64,000 nt of DNA, from assembly GCF_039535115.1 (NCBI RefSeq), contig NZ_BAAAWO010000001.1, positions 3,782,001 to 3,846,000 on the forward strand, written 5' to 3'. Source of the DNA: Paeniglutamicibacter sulfureus. GTDB lineage: Bacteria; Actinomycetota; Actinomycetes; Actinomycetales; Micrococcaceae. Below, in pieces: positions 34,632 through 44,327 of the stretch; positions within the stretch are counted from its first letter, which is position 1; the number at the start of each line of letters is the position of its first letter. The notes below the pieces were generated by a model. The model saw only the letters and a list, made by a program, of their open reading frames with translations. It made no database searches and was not told where the DNA came from. The position numbers were made by a program, and so were the translations under genes.

Positions 34632-35735
34632 CTAAGCCACGGAGCTGCCGAAGAGCAGTCCGAGGACGTAGGTGACCGCCGCGGCGCCCAGGCCGATGGC
34701 CAGCTGGCGCAGTCCGCGCTTGGCCGGGGATGCGCCGGAAAGCAAGCCGACCACGCCGCCGGTGGCCAGCAGGGCGATGCCCACCAGCACGGCGGAGAGC
34801 AGGATCGCGGGGGTGCCGTCCATGCCGAAAATGAACGGAAGGATCGGGATGACCGCCCCGGAGGCAAAGAAGCAGAAGGACGCGGAAGCCGCACCCATGG
34901 CGGAGCCGATTTCCTCGTGTTCCCGGCTATCGGCGGCAACCGTGAGCTCGGACCGGAGCGACGTGGAGGGGTTGCAGTCGCAGGAGTAGATGCCCATGCG
35001 TTCGGCGGCCCGGTGTGCTGCGTCCTCGTCGCTCATGCCGCGGGCCTTGTAGACCAATACCAGCTCGTTGGCATCCAGATCGAGGTCCGGCGCCGCGGCC
35101 AGGGTCACCTCCGTGGGCTTGGAAGCCGAGAGCAGCTCGCGCTGGGAACGCACCGAGACGTATTCGCCCGCGGCCATCGACAGGGCCCCGGCCAGCAGCC
35201 CGGCAATGCCGGAGAAGAGCACGAAGGAGGTTGCCACGCCCGTGGCGCCGATGCCCATGACCAAGGCCAGGTTGGACACCAGGCCGTCGTTGGCGCCGAA
35301 GACCGCCGCCCGGAAGTTGCCCGAAAGCCGGTTGCGGCCGCGGGTGGCCAGGCCGCGCACGACCTCCTCGTGGACGAGTTCGTCGGCGGCCATCTGGCGG
35401 CTGGCATCGGTGTCTGCGGCATAGGGGGAGTTGCCCTCGGCACGCTGGGCCAGGGCCAGGACGAAGACCGAACCGAAGTGCCGGGCCAGGAAGCGGAGCA
35501 TGGTGCGCCGGATCGAGGGCCGGGTGCGCTTGTCGGCGTTCTCGCCCAGCAGCGAGCGCCAGTGTTCCTCGTGTCGGGTTTCGGCGGCTGCCAGTCCCAG
35601 CAGGACTGCGCGTTCCTCACCCTGGCGCTTGTTGGCCAGTTCGCGGTAGACCGCGCCTTCGGCGATTTCGTCGGCCAGGTACTGGCGCCAGCGCTTGATC
35701 TGGGCGTGAGTGGGGGTCGGCGCTTGTTGCGTCAT
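34632..35735 (-). CDS. VIT1/CCC1 family transporter with ferritin-like N-terminal domain
   Basis: 367 aa from the ATG at 35735; upstream in-frame codons encode nothing conserved. Residues about 10-125 form a rubrerythrin/ferritin-like helical domain with Glu/His metal ligands (EIAEGAVYRELANK, AAETRHEEHWRSLL). Residues about 150-365 are the CCC1/VIT1 membrane domain with the signature GANDGLVSNLALVMGIGATG and four to five helices. Family members export or sequester Fe2+ or Mn2+. In this fusion the ferritin-like part is thought to sense or deliver metal. It is monocistronic with 195 bp free of genes downstream. Confidence 0.9.
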   Translation of the reverse strand: MTQQAPTPTHAQIKRWRQYLADEIAEGAVYRELANKRQGEERAVLLGLAAAETRHEEHWRSLLGENADKRTRPSIRRTMLRFLARHFGSVFVLALAQRAEGNSPYAADTDASRQMAADELVHEEVVRGLATRGRNRLSGNFRAAVFGANDGLVSNLALVMGIGATGVATSFVLFSGIAGLLAGALSMAAGEYVSVRSQRELLSASKPTEVTLAAAPDLDLDANELVLVYKARGMSDEDAAHRAAERMGIYSCDCNPSTSLRSELTVAADSREHEEIGSAMGAASASFCFFASGAVIPILPFIFGMDGTPAILLSAVLVGIALLATGGVVGLLSGASPAKRGLRQLAIGLGAAAVTYVLGLLFGSSVA

Positions 35736-35975
35736 GCTCTCATCCTCATGTGGGCGTTCACGGCCTCGGGAGGCCATGCGATGGGGAGGCCCAGCAGGAT
35801 TTCTTTTTGGGTACGTTGAGCCTCGGGCCACCAATGTGTGGACCGAAGGTCTCGTTCGCCCGGGCCGGGCTGGATTGCCCGTGGCCCCGGGTGGATTGCC
35901 GGGTTACAACGCTGTAACCAGTATGTCGACGCACCGCTGTCCCGCCGTGCCGGCGGGTCTGGGAACTACTCCCCT

Positions 35976-36248
35976 TCAACCCACGAGTGTAGCCGTTGGC
36001 AGGACAAGTGAAAATTCGTTGAGACTAAAAAACAACGCCTGTCCGGCGGGCTTTCCGGCCCGGGGGATGCGCACCGACAGCTCCCTCGCGCGGGCGTCGA
36101 AGCGCGGCAAGCCGACGGCATTGGCCAGGGCCGCGGCCAGCGAAGGTGCGTCCGCAACGTGGTAGCTGTGCCAGGAACCGGCAAGGCGCAGCTCGACGAC
36201 CGCACGGTGGACATCGAGCAGGGGCAAAACGGGGATGGAAGGTGCCAT
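35976..36248 (-). CDS. Small hypothetical protein
   Basis: 90 aa from the ATG at 36248. The sequence starts MAPSIPVLPLLDVHRAVVEL and ends FFSLNEFSLVLPTATLVG. It has no membrane segment, no Cys motif and no recognised domain. The composition looks protein-like (alternating hydrophobic strands), and codon third positions are GC-rich as in neighbouring genes. A longer upstream extension in the same frame to 36533 is less convincing, because it overlaps the DinB-like gene and reads like antisense sequence. I cannot name a function. Confidence 0.4.
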   Translation of the reverse strand: MAPSIPVLPLLDVHRAVVELRLAGSWHSYHVADAPSLAAALANAVGLPRFDARARELSVRIPRAGKPAGQALFFSLNEFSLVLPTATLVG

Positions 36249-36390
36249 GTGGGGGCGAAAGCCTTTCGTGAGCTCTTGCCGGGGCCAAGTGGTCCGCGAC
36301 CGCTTCTTCATCCGAACCACCCATGAACCTGGGGTTGGTGCGCGTCTGAGTCGGAGCTTGCCGACGCGTCTCGTGAAGCTGTGGTCCACT

Positions 36391-36969
36391 TTACCGTGAT
36401 TCGGAGGCCCGCAAGATATTTGCGTGCAATTGCGTCCAGGCAACGGGGTCGTAGGGAGGAATGTTGGTGTTGTCCCGGCGCATTCCGGTGGAACCGTCGA
36501 TGAGCTCCCGCACGATGTCGGCATGGCCCGCATGGCGTGCGGTCTCCACGTTCATGTGCAGCAGCAGGCGCCCGAGCGTGGTGTCGCGTTTCTCCGGCAC
36601 CCACCAGGAAACCGTGGCCGGTGCATCCAGGGGGAGGGCTGCGATGTTGTGGTTTGCTGCGGCGATGGCGCGGCGGTAGAAATCGAGGATCTCGGAGCAG
36701 GGGACATCGGCGGGCACCCACATGTCGGCGCTGACTTCCGGATCGGCCATCAGCGCGTCGTGGCGTTCATCCTCGACCGTGAACCCGAGGCATTCGACGA
36801 AGTAGCCGTACTCGACGGTGGCCAGATGCTGGATCAGGCCCAGGATGTTGGTGCCCGTCCCGACCATGGGGCGGGTCATTTCCTGCTCGCTGAGCCCCTC
36901 GACCTTCCAGAGCATGGCTTCGCGCGTGCTGTCCAGGTACGTGGTGAGGTGGTCCTTGAGATTGTCCAT
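36391..36969 (-). CDS. DinB/DUF664 family protein
   Basis: 192 aa from the ATG at 36969. The DinB-like four-helix bundle is indicated by three metal-ligand His positions: one in LGLIQHLATVEYGYF (about 44-58), and HMNVETARHAGHADIVRELI near 136-155 supplying the others. Members of this fold include mycothiol- and bacillithiol-dependent enzymes, and actinobacteria have many DUF664 copies of unknown substrate. It is monocistronic, and the upstream terminator separates it from the symporter gene. Confidence 0.85.
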   Translation of the reverse strand: MDNLKDHLTTYLDSTREAMLWKVEGLSEQEMTRPMVGTGTNILGLIQHLATVEYGYFVECLGFTVEDERHDALMADPEVSADMWVPADVPCSEILDFYRRAIAAANHNIAALPLDAPATVSWWVPEKRDTTLGRLLLHMNVETARHAGHADIVRELIDGSTGMRRDNTNIPPYDPVAWTQLHANILRASESR

Positions 36970-37024
36970 GCGGCCCAGCCTAGGAGCGACGGGGCCCGCC
37001 GGGGAAGGGCTGCGGCGAAAGGAA

Positions 37025-37063
37025 GGAGCCCGTCTTCGCGCGCAGTGCGCGGAGACGGGCTCC
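37025..37063. terminator. Terminator downstream of the sodium:solute symporter gene
   Basis: GGAGCCCGTCT (37025-37035) pairs with AGACGGGCTCC (37053-37063). The stem continues inward through one G-U pair and CGCGC/GCGCG to a 5-base loop. It lies 33 bases beyond the symporter stop on the minus strand. Confidence 0.7.
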
Positions 37064-37096
37064 CTTCGGGATGCGGTCCGTGCCGTGAATCCGGTG

Positions 37097-38623
37097 CTAG
37101 CGGCCGGCGACCTCGGTGATTTCCGCGCCCTCGGCGTCGGCATGGCCGGCGACCCGGGCGTTCCAGCGGGTGATGACCGCCGCGGAGGTGGGTCGCGTGA
37201 TCAGGGAGACCACGATGAAGGTCAGTGCCGAGGCAATCAATCCGAAGTAGATTGGCTCGTTCGCGTAGATGCCGTCAAAGCGCTGTTCGGCCTGGATTTC
37301 CAGGACGATCATGGTGCCCAAGGTGACAATGGTTCCGGCAGCCATCGAGGCGGCGGCCCCCAGCCCATTCCCGCGCTTCCAGACCAGCCCGCCGATGATG
37401 GCCACCAGCAGGCCGCCCACCAGGATGTCGTAGGCAATGGTCAGTGCCGCGACCACGTCGGAGACCATGATGGCCAGCACGATCGAGACAATGCCCAGCA
37501 GCAGCACCCAGATGCGGTTGGCACGCACGTCGTGCTCCGGGTTTTCGTTGGTGTTCACCTTCACGTGCCTGCCGAACCAGCTGGCCACGAACGGGGTGAC
37601 GTCGGTGCGGGCCACTGTGGCAGCGGCAATCAGCGCGCCGGAGGCAGTGGACATCATGGCTGCCACAGCGGCTGCCAGCACCAGTCCGCCGACGGCGACG
37701 GGCAGCAGCTGAGTGGCGACCTCCGCGTAGACCACGTCCTTGTTGGTGTCAGCGCCGATGATCTCCGGCAAGGCGACCTTGGCGGCCATGCCGATGATGG
37801 CGCCGGCTGCCCCGTAGAGCACGCAGTAGATGCCGGCGGTGGTGCCGCCCCAGCGGGCCACCTTCGGGGTCTTGGCGGTGAACACGCGCTGCCAGATGTC
37901 CTGGCCGATGAGCAGGCCCAGGGTGTAGACCACGAAGTAGGTGATGATCGTCTGGACGCCGATGCCGGTGAAGCTGAAGAACTCCGCCCCGACGCGTTCG
38001 CGGATCCCTGACATGCCGCCGGCTGCGTTCAGTGCGAAGGGCAGCATCAGGAAGAAGATGCCCACGGTCTTGATGACGAACTGGACCTGGTCGGCCAGGG
38101 TGATCGACCACATGCCGCCAATGGTGGAGTAGATGACCACGATGACCCCGCCGATGGCGATGGCCAGCCAGCGCTCCCAGCCGAAGAGGACCACGAAGAT
38201 CGTCGCATAGGCGCTGGTGGAGGTTGCGCAGAGCATCAGTGTGTAGGCGAGCATGACGATACCCGAGGTGTTCGTCGCGGACTTGCTGCCGTAGCGCAGG
38301 GTGAGCATCTGCGAGACGGTGAAGATCTTCAGGCGCTGCAGGGTGGGTGCGAAGAGCAGCGAGAGCAGGATGACGCCGGCGCCGATGGCCACGACCAGCC
38401 ACATGCCGGAGATCCCGAACTTGTAGCCGAGGCCGACGCCGCCGACGGTGGAGGCCCCGCCCAGGACGACCGCCGCCATCGTGCCGGTGTACAGGAACGG
38501 GCCGAGCCGCCTGCCGGCCACGAGGTAGTCGCTGCTGTTCTTGGTGCGCGATTTTCCCCACCAGCCGAAGATGAGCATAGCCGCCAAATAGACGGCAACG
38601 ATCGTGCCATTGATGAATTCCAT
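37097..38623 (-). CDS. Sodium:solute symporter (SSS) family transporter
   Basis: 508 aa from the ATG at 38623, with about 13 hydrophobic segments as expected for the SSS/LeuT fold. The family signature SSDYLVAGRRLGPF (about 30-43) and GGASTVGGVGLGYKFG (about 55-70) are present, as is the AVAAMMSTASGALIAAATV segment near 320-338 whose Ser/Thr residues belong to the Na2 site region. Solutes in this family include sugars, inositol, amino acids, carboxylates and polyamines. Divergence from an XRE-cupin regulator and the presence of an agmatinase-type gene a few kilobases away make a polyamine or guanidino compound possible; this is inference. Confidence 0.9.
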   Translation of the reverse strand: MEFINGTIVAVYLAAMLIFGWWGKSRTKNSSDYLVAGRRLGPFLYTGTMAAVVLGGASTVGGVGLGYKFGISGMWLVVAIGAGVILLSLLFAPTLQRLKIFTVSQMLTLRYGSKSATNTSGIVMLAYTLMLCATSTSAYATIFVVLFGWERWLAIAIGGVIVVIYSTIGGMWSITLADQVQFVIKTVGIFFLMLPFALNAAGGMSGIRERVGAEFFSFTGIGVQTIITYFVVYTLGLLIGQDIWQRVFTAKTPKVARWGGTTAGIYCVLYGAAGAIIGMAAKVALPEIIGADTNKDVVYAEVATQLLPVAVGGLVLAAAVAAMMSTASGALIAAATVARTDVTPFVASWFGRHVKVNTNENPEHDVRANRIWVLLLGIVSIVLAIMVSDVVAALTIAYDILVGGLLVAIIGGLVWKRGNGLGAAASMAAGTIVTLGTMIVLEIQAEQRFDGIYANEPIYFGLIASALTFIVVSLITRPTSAAVITRWNARVAGHADAEGAEITEVAGR

Positions 38624-38784
38624 GGGGGGAGCCTTTGCTGGGAATGAACTTGGGTGCAACTCTGGGATGCCTAGGGGTAAACTTTTGTTGTTCTACAGGC
38701 TAATGTGAGGTGTCGCACACGTCAATTGCACCTAAGCTGTATGAACGCAATATTTCCCTCGAGCCCACCTGGAGACCCGCGCCG

Positions 38785-39360
38785 ATGAAAGCCCTGCCCG
38801 TTGAGCCCAGCAGTGCTGCCCTCGCCATCGGCTCGCGGATCCGGGCGGCGCGTCATGCCCAGCGTCTGACCATTGACCAGATCGCCGAATCCACGGGCTT
38901 GACCAAGGGTTTTCTCTCCCGGGTGGAGCGCGATTTGACCAGCCCCTCGGTGGCATCGCTGGTGACCCTTTGCCAGGTACTGTCCCTGGAGGTCGGGGAG
39001 CTTTTCACCCAGCCGGACACCCACGTGGTCAGGCTTGCCGAGGCCCCTCGCATCTCACTGGGAGGCGAAGGAATTGTCGAAAGGTTGGTGACGGCGCGTT
39101 CGGAGCGGCGCCTGCAGGTGATTCGCGCCGTCATTGCCCCGCACGGCGAGGGTGAAAAGGAGCTCTACTCGGTGGATTGCGAGGTGGAGGTGCTCCATGT
39201 CCTCTCCGGGCGCTTTGTGCTGATTTTCGCCAACGAGCGCCTTGACCTCGACGCGGGGGACACCGTGACCTTCCCGGGGCGCGAGCCGCACAGCTGGAAG
39301 AACCCGACGGGCGAGGAAGCCATCGTCACCTGGACGCTGGTCCCCGCCGCGTCGCGTTAG
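38785..39360 (+). CDS. XRE-family regulator with C-terminal cupin domain
   Basis: 191 aa from the ATG at 38785 (CTGGAG ten bases before); a GTG at 38710 in frame is an alternative start. HTH about 13-70 (IGSRIRAARHAQRLTIDQIA, SRVERDLTSPSVASL) and a small-molecule-binding cupin about 110-185 (VEVLHVLSGRFVLIFANERL, GDTVTFPGREPHSWKN). This architecture is that of PuuR-like regulators and of regulators of amine or amino-acid catabolism. It is divergent from the symporter gene, which it probably controls. Confidence 0.9.
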   Translation: MKALPVEPSSAALAIGSRIRAARHAQRLTIDQIAESTGLTKGFLSRVERDLTSPSVASLVTLCQVLSLEVGELFTQPDTHVVRLAEAPRISLGGEGIVERLVTARSERRLQVIRAVIAPHGEGEKELYSVDCEVEVLHVLSGRFVLIFANERLDLDAGDTVTFPGREPHSWKNPTGEEAIVTWTLVPAASR

Positions 39361-39440
39361 GACCCGTTGCCCAACCCGTGGACGAAACCCGCGGAAAAGA
39401 CCTCCAGCCGTCACTGTCCGCTGGCCGCTTGTGTTCGGGC

Positions 39441-40058
39441 TTAGCCGGGGACATTGTCCTTCGCCGTGTTCCCTGCCAGCTGTGCGGGTACTGAGTGCAT
39501 GGAGAGGGCCGCGGCGTCCCGCGGCGGCGCGTAGCGCAGGGGAGAAGCCACGAAGACCCCGGTCAAAAGCAGGGCGAACACGGTCCCGATCGTGCAGATC
39601 CGTGTCATGACCGCGGTCGTCCTCGCCTGAAGCCGGTGCCGTGCCAGGTCGAGCAGGCCGATCCCGGCCAGTCCACCGGCGGTGTTGACGACAAGGTCGG
39701 TGGCATCCGAGCTCCCAAGGGCCAGGACGTACTGGATGACCTCCAGCGCCGCGCTCGCCCCGGCGACCGCGCCCGCGGCCTTCCACCACTGCCGCGACGG
39801 TGCGAGCAGGCCAAGGTAGAGGCCGAAGGGCACGAAGAGCAGGATGTTCGCGACAACTTCGAAAGGTGCGCTCGCCCCGAACCCTGAACCGGGAGCGAAC
39901 GGGACCAGCTTGAGCTGGCGAAGCACGCCCCCGCCGAGGTACGGGACTTCGAGCTTCCACAGCACGATCCAGGCGAGCAGGCTGAGATAGGCAACGAACA
40001 GCGCGACCAGCAATTTGCGCCCGCCCTCTCGGGACGGATTCTTTTCCACGGCAGACAC
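39441..40058 (-). CDS. VanZ-like membrane protein
   Basis: 205 aa with five predicted membrane helices. The VanZ-type core is visible: LKLVPFAPGSGF near 49-60, VANILLFVPFGLYLGLL (about 69-85), ALEVIQYVLALGSSDATDLV (about 104-123) and NTAGGLAGIGLL. The GTG at 40058 has TGGAG upstream. VanZ-like proteins give low-level teicoplanin resistance in one case, but most are uncharacterised envelope proteins. It ends convergently with the XRE-cupin gene and lies downstream of the APC permease on the same strand (79-bp gap). Confidence 0.85.
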   Translation of the reverse strand: MSAVEKNPSREGGRKLLVALFVAYLSLLAWIVLWKLEVPYLGGGVLRQLKLVPFAPGSGFGASAPFEVVANILLFVPFGLYLGLLAPSRQWWKAAGAVAGASAALEVIQYVLALGSSDATDLVVNTAGGLAGIGLLDLARHRLQARTTAVMTRICTIGTVFALLLTGVFVASPLRYAPPRDAAALSMHSVPAQLAGNTAKDNVPG

Positions 40059-40137
40059 ACAGACTCCACGACAAGCGACAGGGACCCTGCAATCCTAGGC
40101 CGCGGGGGCAAGCCCGCGGTGCCGAATGCCAGGTGCC

Positions 40138-42105
40138 TTAGCCCACGTGCACCCAGGGGCGCTTGCCGATGGCCGGCTCGGCCTCGCGCAGCACTTCGCG
40201 CGTCAGCGGTGCGATCTCGCCCTGGCCAAGGAACAGGAAGCGCAACAGGTTGTGCGCCGGGTTGCCTTCGGTCCAGCGGAAGTAGATGTGCGGCATCACG
40301 CCGGTTTGGTCGCGGATTTCCAGGCAGATCGCGGCAATGGCGGTGGGCACGGAAGGCGCCTCGGCCTGAAGGATCTTGTATCCGTGCCGGGTGGTCCCGG
40401 TAACCACGATGTCCTGGGCGAAGTCCGAGAAGTCCGAGATCCTGATCTCGATGAAGACCACCGGCGCATCCTCGGGCAGATGGCTGGCCATCCTTGCGTG
40501 GGCAAGCTTGTGCCGGTAGCGGGCGGCCGAGAGGCGGACCGGCTCGTGGGCGATGATCCGCACCATCGAATCCCGGCTGGAGGTCTCGATGATCTTCAGG
40601 GCCTCCTCATCGAGGGTCACCGACGTGGCCCGCAGTTCCGTGGAGCGCCGGAAACGCGAAACCATGGAGACGACGATGATCCCGGCGATGAAGAACCCGG
40701 CAATCCGGATGCCGTCGGGCCGCTCGACGACATTGGCGCCGGTGGTGTAGATGAATATGGCCGAAATGATCCCGAAGCCAATGGCCCGCCACCGCTGGCC
40801 CTTGCGCCTGGCCGAGATAGTGACCGCCACCGCGGCCGAGGCCATGAGCACCAGCACGCCGGTGGCGTAGGCGGCGCCCTGGGCGTCGACACTTGCCTCG
40901 AACAAGATGGTGATGACCACGGCAATGCCGATGAGTACCAACACCAGGGGGCGGACGGCCCGTGCCCACTCCGGGGCCATGCCAAAGCGGGGCAGGTAGC
41001 GGGGAATGAGGTTCAACATCCCCGCCAGGGCCGAGGCACCGGCAAACCACAGGATCAGGATGGTGGACAGGTCGTAGACGCTGCCGAAGCCCTCGCCGAG
41101 CATCGAGTGGGCCAGGAACGACAACGCGCGGCCATTGGCCTGGCCGCCGGGCTGGAATTCCGGGGCGGGTATCAGCAGGGTGGTGACGATCGAGGAGGAA
41201 ACCAGGAACACGCTCATGGTCAGTGCCGCCGTCAGCAGGAGCTTCTTGGCTCCAGCGATGCGTCCGAGTGGACTGGCCTCGGTGTCCCCGGGTGCCTTCC
41301 GGATCTGGGGCATCACGGCCACGCCGGTTTCGAAGCCGGACAGACCCAGGGCCAACTTGGGGAAGACGAGCAGGGCAATGGCAACCATCATCCAGGGTTC
41401 CGAATGCGAGGCCGTCAGGTTCAGCCACCAATGGTCTACGGGGGCGGGGTCGCGAACCAGCGACGCCACTGCGACGGCAATGACGACGAGGTTGAGCAGC
41501 AAGTAGACGGCGACCAGGCCAACGGCCAGCCAGATGACCTCGTGGAAGCCGCGCAGGAACAGTGCCCCCAGCAGCAGGATGAGGACCAGCGTAATAATGA
41601 CTTGCTGCCCGTGGAATGCATCGGGGGTGAAGGGGTTTTCGATGATGTGCGCCGTGGCATCGGCCGAGGACAGCGTAATGGTGATCATGAAGTCCGTGGC
41701 CGCAAAGCCCAACAGCACCAGGACGAACAGTTTGCCCTTCCAATGGGGCAGCAGACGCTCGAGCATGGAGATCGAACCCTGCCCGTGCGGGGATTCGTTG
41801 GCCACGCGCCGATAGACCGGCAACGCCGCACCCAGGGTGACTGCCACGAGCAAGAGCGTCGCCAACGGGGCCAAGGCGCCGGCCGCCAGTGCGGCAATGG
41901 CGGGTTGGTAGCCAAGCGTTGAAAAGTAGTCCAGGCCGGAGAGGCACATAACCTGCCACCATCGGTGTCCGGTTGGCGTGGATCCGGCGGGTTCCGCGTG
42001 GTCCTGACCTATTTCGGTGTCACGGAGCCACCTTGAAAAGCGTTTTGGACGGGTCTTGGTTCGCACGGGCGAAACCAGTCCGGCTGACGCAGAGGTTTTC
42101 TTCAC
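40138..42105 (-). CDS. Large APC-superfamily amino acid permease-like transporter
   Basis: About 655 aa from a GTG at 42105; an ATG at 42195 opens the frame 30 codons earlier and neither has a strong ribosome binding site, so the start is uncertain. About 12 helices begin at [21 protein letters not shown] cytoplasmic C-terminal region of about 160 residues follows the last helix and ends with [20 protein letters not shown]. This long-tailed form is common in actinobacteria and is related to APC/KUP-like permeases; the transported solute is unknown. It is divergent from a small membrane protein gene. Confidence 0.85.
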   Translation of the reverse strand: MKKTSASAGLVSPVRTKTRPKRFSRWLRDTEIGQDHAEPAGSTPTGHRWWQVMCLSGLDYFSTLGYQPAIAALAAGALAPLATLLLVAVTLGAALPVYRRVANESPHGQGSISMLERLLPHWKGKLFVLVLLGFAATDFMITITLSSADATAHIIENPFTPDAFHGQQVIITLVLILLLGALFLRGFHEVIWLAVGLVAVYLLLNLVVIAVAVASLVRDPAPVDHWWLNLTASHSEPWMMVAIALLVFPKLALGLSGFETGVAVMPQIRKAPGDTEASPLGRIAGAKKLLLTAALTMSVFLVSSSIVTTLLIPAPEFQPGGQANGRALSFLAHSMLGEGFGSVYDLSTILILWFAGASALAGMLNLIPRYLPRFGMAPEWARAVRPLVLVLIGIAVVITILFEASVDAQGAAYATGVLVLMASAAVAVTISARRKGQRWRAIGFGIISAIFIYTTGANVVERPDGIRIAGFFIAGIIVVSMVSRFRRSTELRATSVTLDEEALKIIETSSRDSMVRIIAHEPVRLSAARYRHKLAHARMASHLPEDAPVVFIEIRISDFSDFAQDIVVTGTTRHGYKILQAEAPSVPTAIAAICLEIRDQTGVMPHIYFRWTEGNPAHNLLRFLFLGQGEIAPLTREVLREAEPAIGKRPWVHVG

Positions 42106-42284
42106 GAGAAGGAACGCTACTCTTGCCCAACGAGCCTGGACATAGCTGGTGACAACTAGTTTGGTGACGTGCGCGACAGTACGCCGCTTTGACATTCAGC
42201 CGCCGAAAAGCAACCATTTTGTAGCGGCATACATCAGGGAAGTCGTTTCCTGCGTTGCACCCGCCTGCTTTAAGGACTTTGTTT

Positions 42285-42722
42285 GTGAGTACCCTGCCCG
42301 AAGACACATCCTTGGTTCCTTGGCGACCCAAGCGGCTCTGGGCACCGTGGTGGCTGGCGATGATCCTGGGCGGAACTGCGGGGGTCACATTGACACTGCT
42401 CCGGACCTCCAGAACGTTTGTCATTCCCGGCGCGATTGCCCTGGCCATGATCATCATTTTTATCAGCGTCGCCACGATCTTGCGTCGGCAATTCCATTCC
42501 GAGGCCCTGGAGCCACCGATGTCGCTTTCCTATCTTTTGTGGATGGTGTTGTTGATTTTCCTCGTGGGTCCCGTCCAGCTGGTGTTGCTGCCCGCGAATC
42601 CGCAGGAAGTGATCGTCAAGGCACTGGCGTTGTCTGTGGGCATATCCATTTGCATGTATGCGGCGGACCGCGCCTTGTTCTCGTCGTTTGCGAAGCGGGA
42701 GCGTCCCAGGCAGGACGTTTGA
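42285..42722 (+). CDS. Small hypothetical membrane protein
   Basis: 145 aa from the GTG at 42285, chosen because AAGGA is eight bases upstream. Four hydrophobic segments are visible (about 24-42, 48-67, 83-104, 110-128), with a basic cytoplasmic end (SFAKRERPRQDV). I recognise no family; DUF1345-like proteins have a similar four-helix layout, but I cannot confirm that. It is divergent from the APC permease and ends just before a strong hairpin. Confidence 0.7.
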   Translation: MSTLPEDTSLVPWRPKRLWAPWWLAMILGGTAGVTLTLLRTSRTFVIPGAIALAMIIIFISVATILRRQFHSEALEPPMSLSYLLWMVLLIFLVGPVQLVLLPANPQEVIVKALALSVGISICMYAADRALFSSFAKRERPRQDV

Positions 42723-42729
42723 CCGGTGG

Positions 42730-42769
42730 CTTTCAGTGATGGAAAAGCACGGCTTTCCATCACTGAAAG
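42730..42769. terminator. Hairpin terminator after the small membrane protein
   Basis: A perfect 16-bp inverted repeat (42730-42745 and 42754-42769) with an 8-base loop begins eight bases after the stop codon. The arms read CTTTCAGTGATGGAAA and its complement. Only a short T-rich tail follows. Confidence 0.7.
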
Positions 42770-42856
42770 TGCTTCTAGGCATGCCCGATGAAAAGCCCCC
42801 GCCGTCGACCTTGATCACGCTCGGCGCTCGCCGAGATCGACGGAGTCTCCGGCGCC

Positions 42857-42982
42857 ATGGTGAACTCCACCGAGGCGCCCCGAGCTTTCATGCTCGCTGT
42901 GGTGCTGATCGTTTCGACCATCCTGGCACTTCTGTATGTGTTCTTGATGCGCGAGCGGGCCAAGCCGCGTCCCCCCGCCTAA
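42857..42982 (+). CDS. Candidate 41-aa single-pass membrane peptide, possibly a frameshifted gene end
   Basis: ATG at 42857, TAA at 42980-42982, CGGAG 11 bases upstream. The product has one clear hydrophobic helix (AFMLAVVLIVSTILALLYVF) followed by a basic tail RERAKPRPPA. The same frame is open back to a TGA about 25 codons earlier with a plausible lead-in (ALAEIDGVSGA). Another frame offers ATG 42781 with a Pro-rich start, so a single base change could have split one short gene. No family recognised. Confidence 0.35.
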   Translation: MVNSTEAPRAFMLAVVLIVSTILALLYVFLMRERAKPRPPA

Positions 42983-43334
42983 TCCGGCCAAGTTCGATGA
43001 ACTGATCCACACCCCATTGCGCTGTGCTGGAAGTTGCCGATTCGGTGCTGAGTACGCACCGGAAGTAACAAGCGGCTGCCGGGTGTGTCCATATTGAACG
43101 ATTCACCCAGGGTGGACGGAGCCATGTCAGGGCCGTGCTGGGTGTTGACGGGGCAGGGCCCATGCGGGGAACGTGGCGGCACCGCGAGCCATGCTCGCCC
43201 ATCTGATCCCCGGGCCGAGGCGGGTGCCTTGACTGTTGCCCACACCACAAATAGCATACAGGGCAACGGTTGTTTCATATTGAGCAACAAGGCATGTTCG
43301 GCGCTCGGTGCCGGAAACCCTGAGGGAGAAGAAC
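42983..43334 (+). other. 352-bp gap upstream of the agmatinase gene
   Basis: No convincing gene on either strand. CATATTGA occurs twice, at about 43089 and 43267, each followed by a purine-rich stretch (ACGATT and GCAACA). TTGTTTCATATTGAGCAACAA around 43260-43280 has inverted ends and may be the operator or core promoter of the ureohydrolase operon. The remaining sequence shows nothing recognisable. Confidence 0.4.
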
Positions 43335-44327
43335 GTGGAAGAACTCCGCATTGAAGAAAACGGAAACATCGGGCCCATCGACGCCTCAAGGATTCCGCGT
43401 TTTGCCGGACTGGGCACCTATGCCCGGCTCCCGCGCATCGACCAGGTGCCGGCCGCCGACATCAAGGTCGTGGGTGTTCCGTTCGACGCAGGAGTTTCCT
43501 ATCGGCCAGGTTCACGTTTCGGGTCCACGCACATCCGCGAGTCCTCCCGCCTGCTGCGTCCCTACAACCCGGCCCTGGATGTCTCGCCCTTCGCGCTGAC
43601 CCAGGTGGCCGACGCCGGGGACATGGCGGTAAACCCGTTCAACATCAACGAGGCCATCGAGACCATCCAGCAAAACGCCTTGGACCTCACTGCCGACGGC
43701 TCCACCCTGGTGACCCTCGGCGGGGACCACACCATCGCGCTGCCTCTCTTGCGCGCCGCCGCCGAACGCGCGGGCGCGCCGGTGGCAATGCTGCACTTCG
43801 ATGCGCACCTTGACACCTGGGACACCTACTTCGGTGCCGAGTACACCCACGGCACCCCCTTCCGCCGCGCGGTGGAGGAGGGCATTCTCGACACCGAGGC
43901 GATCTCCCACGTGGGCACCCGTGGCCCGCTCTACGGCAAGAAGGACCTTGAGGACGACAAGCGCTTCGGCTTCGGCATCGTCACCAGCTCGGATGTCTAC
44001 TACCAGGGCGTGAACGAGATCGTGCACAAGCTGCGCGACCGGATCGGCGACCGCCCGCTCTACATCTCCGTGGACATCGACGTGCTGGATCCGGCGCATG
44101 CCCCGGGAACCGGAACGCCCGAGGCCGGCGGCATCACCAGCCGCGAGCTGCTGGAGATCATCCGGGGGCTGCGCGGCATGAACATCGTCGGAGCCGACAT
44201 CGTCGAGGTCGCCCCCGCCTACGACCATGCCGAGATGACGGGCGTCGCCGCGTCGCACGTGGCCTACGACCTGGTCTCGCTGATCGCGGACAAGCGCGCC
44301 AACGACAAAAAAGCGGCCCAGGCATGA
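43335..44327 (+). CDS. speB: Agmatinase-type ureohydrolase
   Basis: 330 aa. Start GTG 43335, six bases after GAGGGAG; a GTG at 43308 is also in frame. The arginase-fold binuclear Mn ligands are complete: His132 (GGDHTI), Asp156, His158 and Asp160 (FDAHLD), Asp247 and Asp249 ([19 protein letters not shown]). The enzyme hydrolyses a guanidino group to an amine plus urea. Agmatine is the default substrate, but guanidinobutyrate or guanidinopropionate hydrolases share these motifs and the sequence alone does not separate them. Its stop overlaps the ATG of the ThDP enzyme gene, an unusual partner for SpeB. Confidence 0.88.
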   Translation: MEELRIEENGNIGPIDASRIPRFAGLGTYARLPRIDQVPAADIKVVGVPFDAGVSYRPGSRFGSTHIRESSRLLRPYNPALDVSPFALTQVADAGDMAVNPFNINEAIETIQQNALDLTADGSTLVTLGGDHTIALPLLRAAAERAGAPVAMLHFDAHLDTWDTYFGAEYTHGTPFRRAVEEGILDTEAISHVGTRGPLYGKKDLEDDKRFGFGIVTSSDVYYQGVNEIVHKLRDRIGDRPLYISVDIDVLDPAHAPGTGTPEAGGITSRELLEIIRGLRGMNIVGADIVEVAPAYDHAEMTGVAASHVAYDLVSLIADKRANDKKAAQA

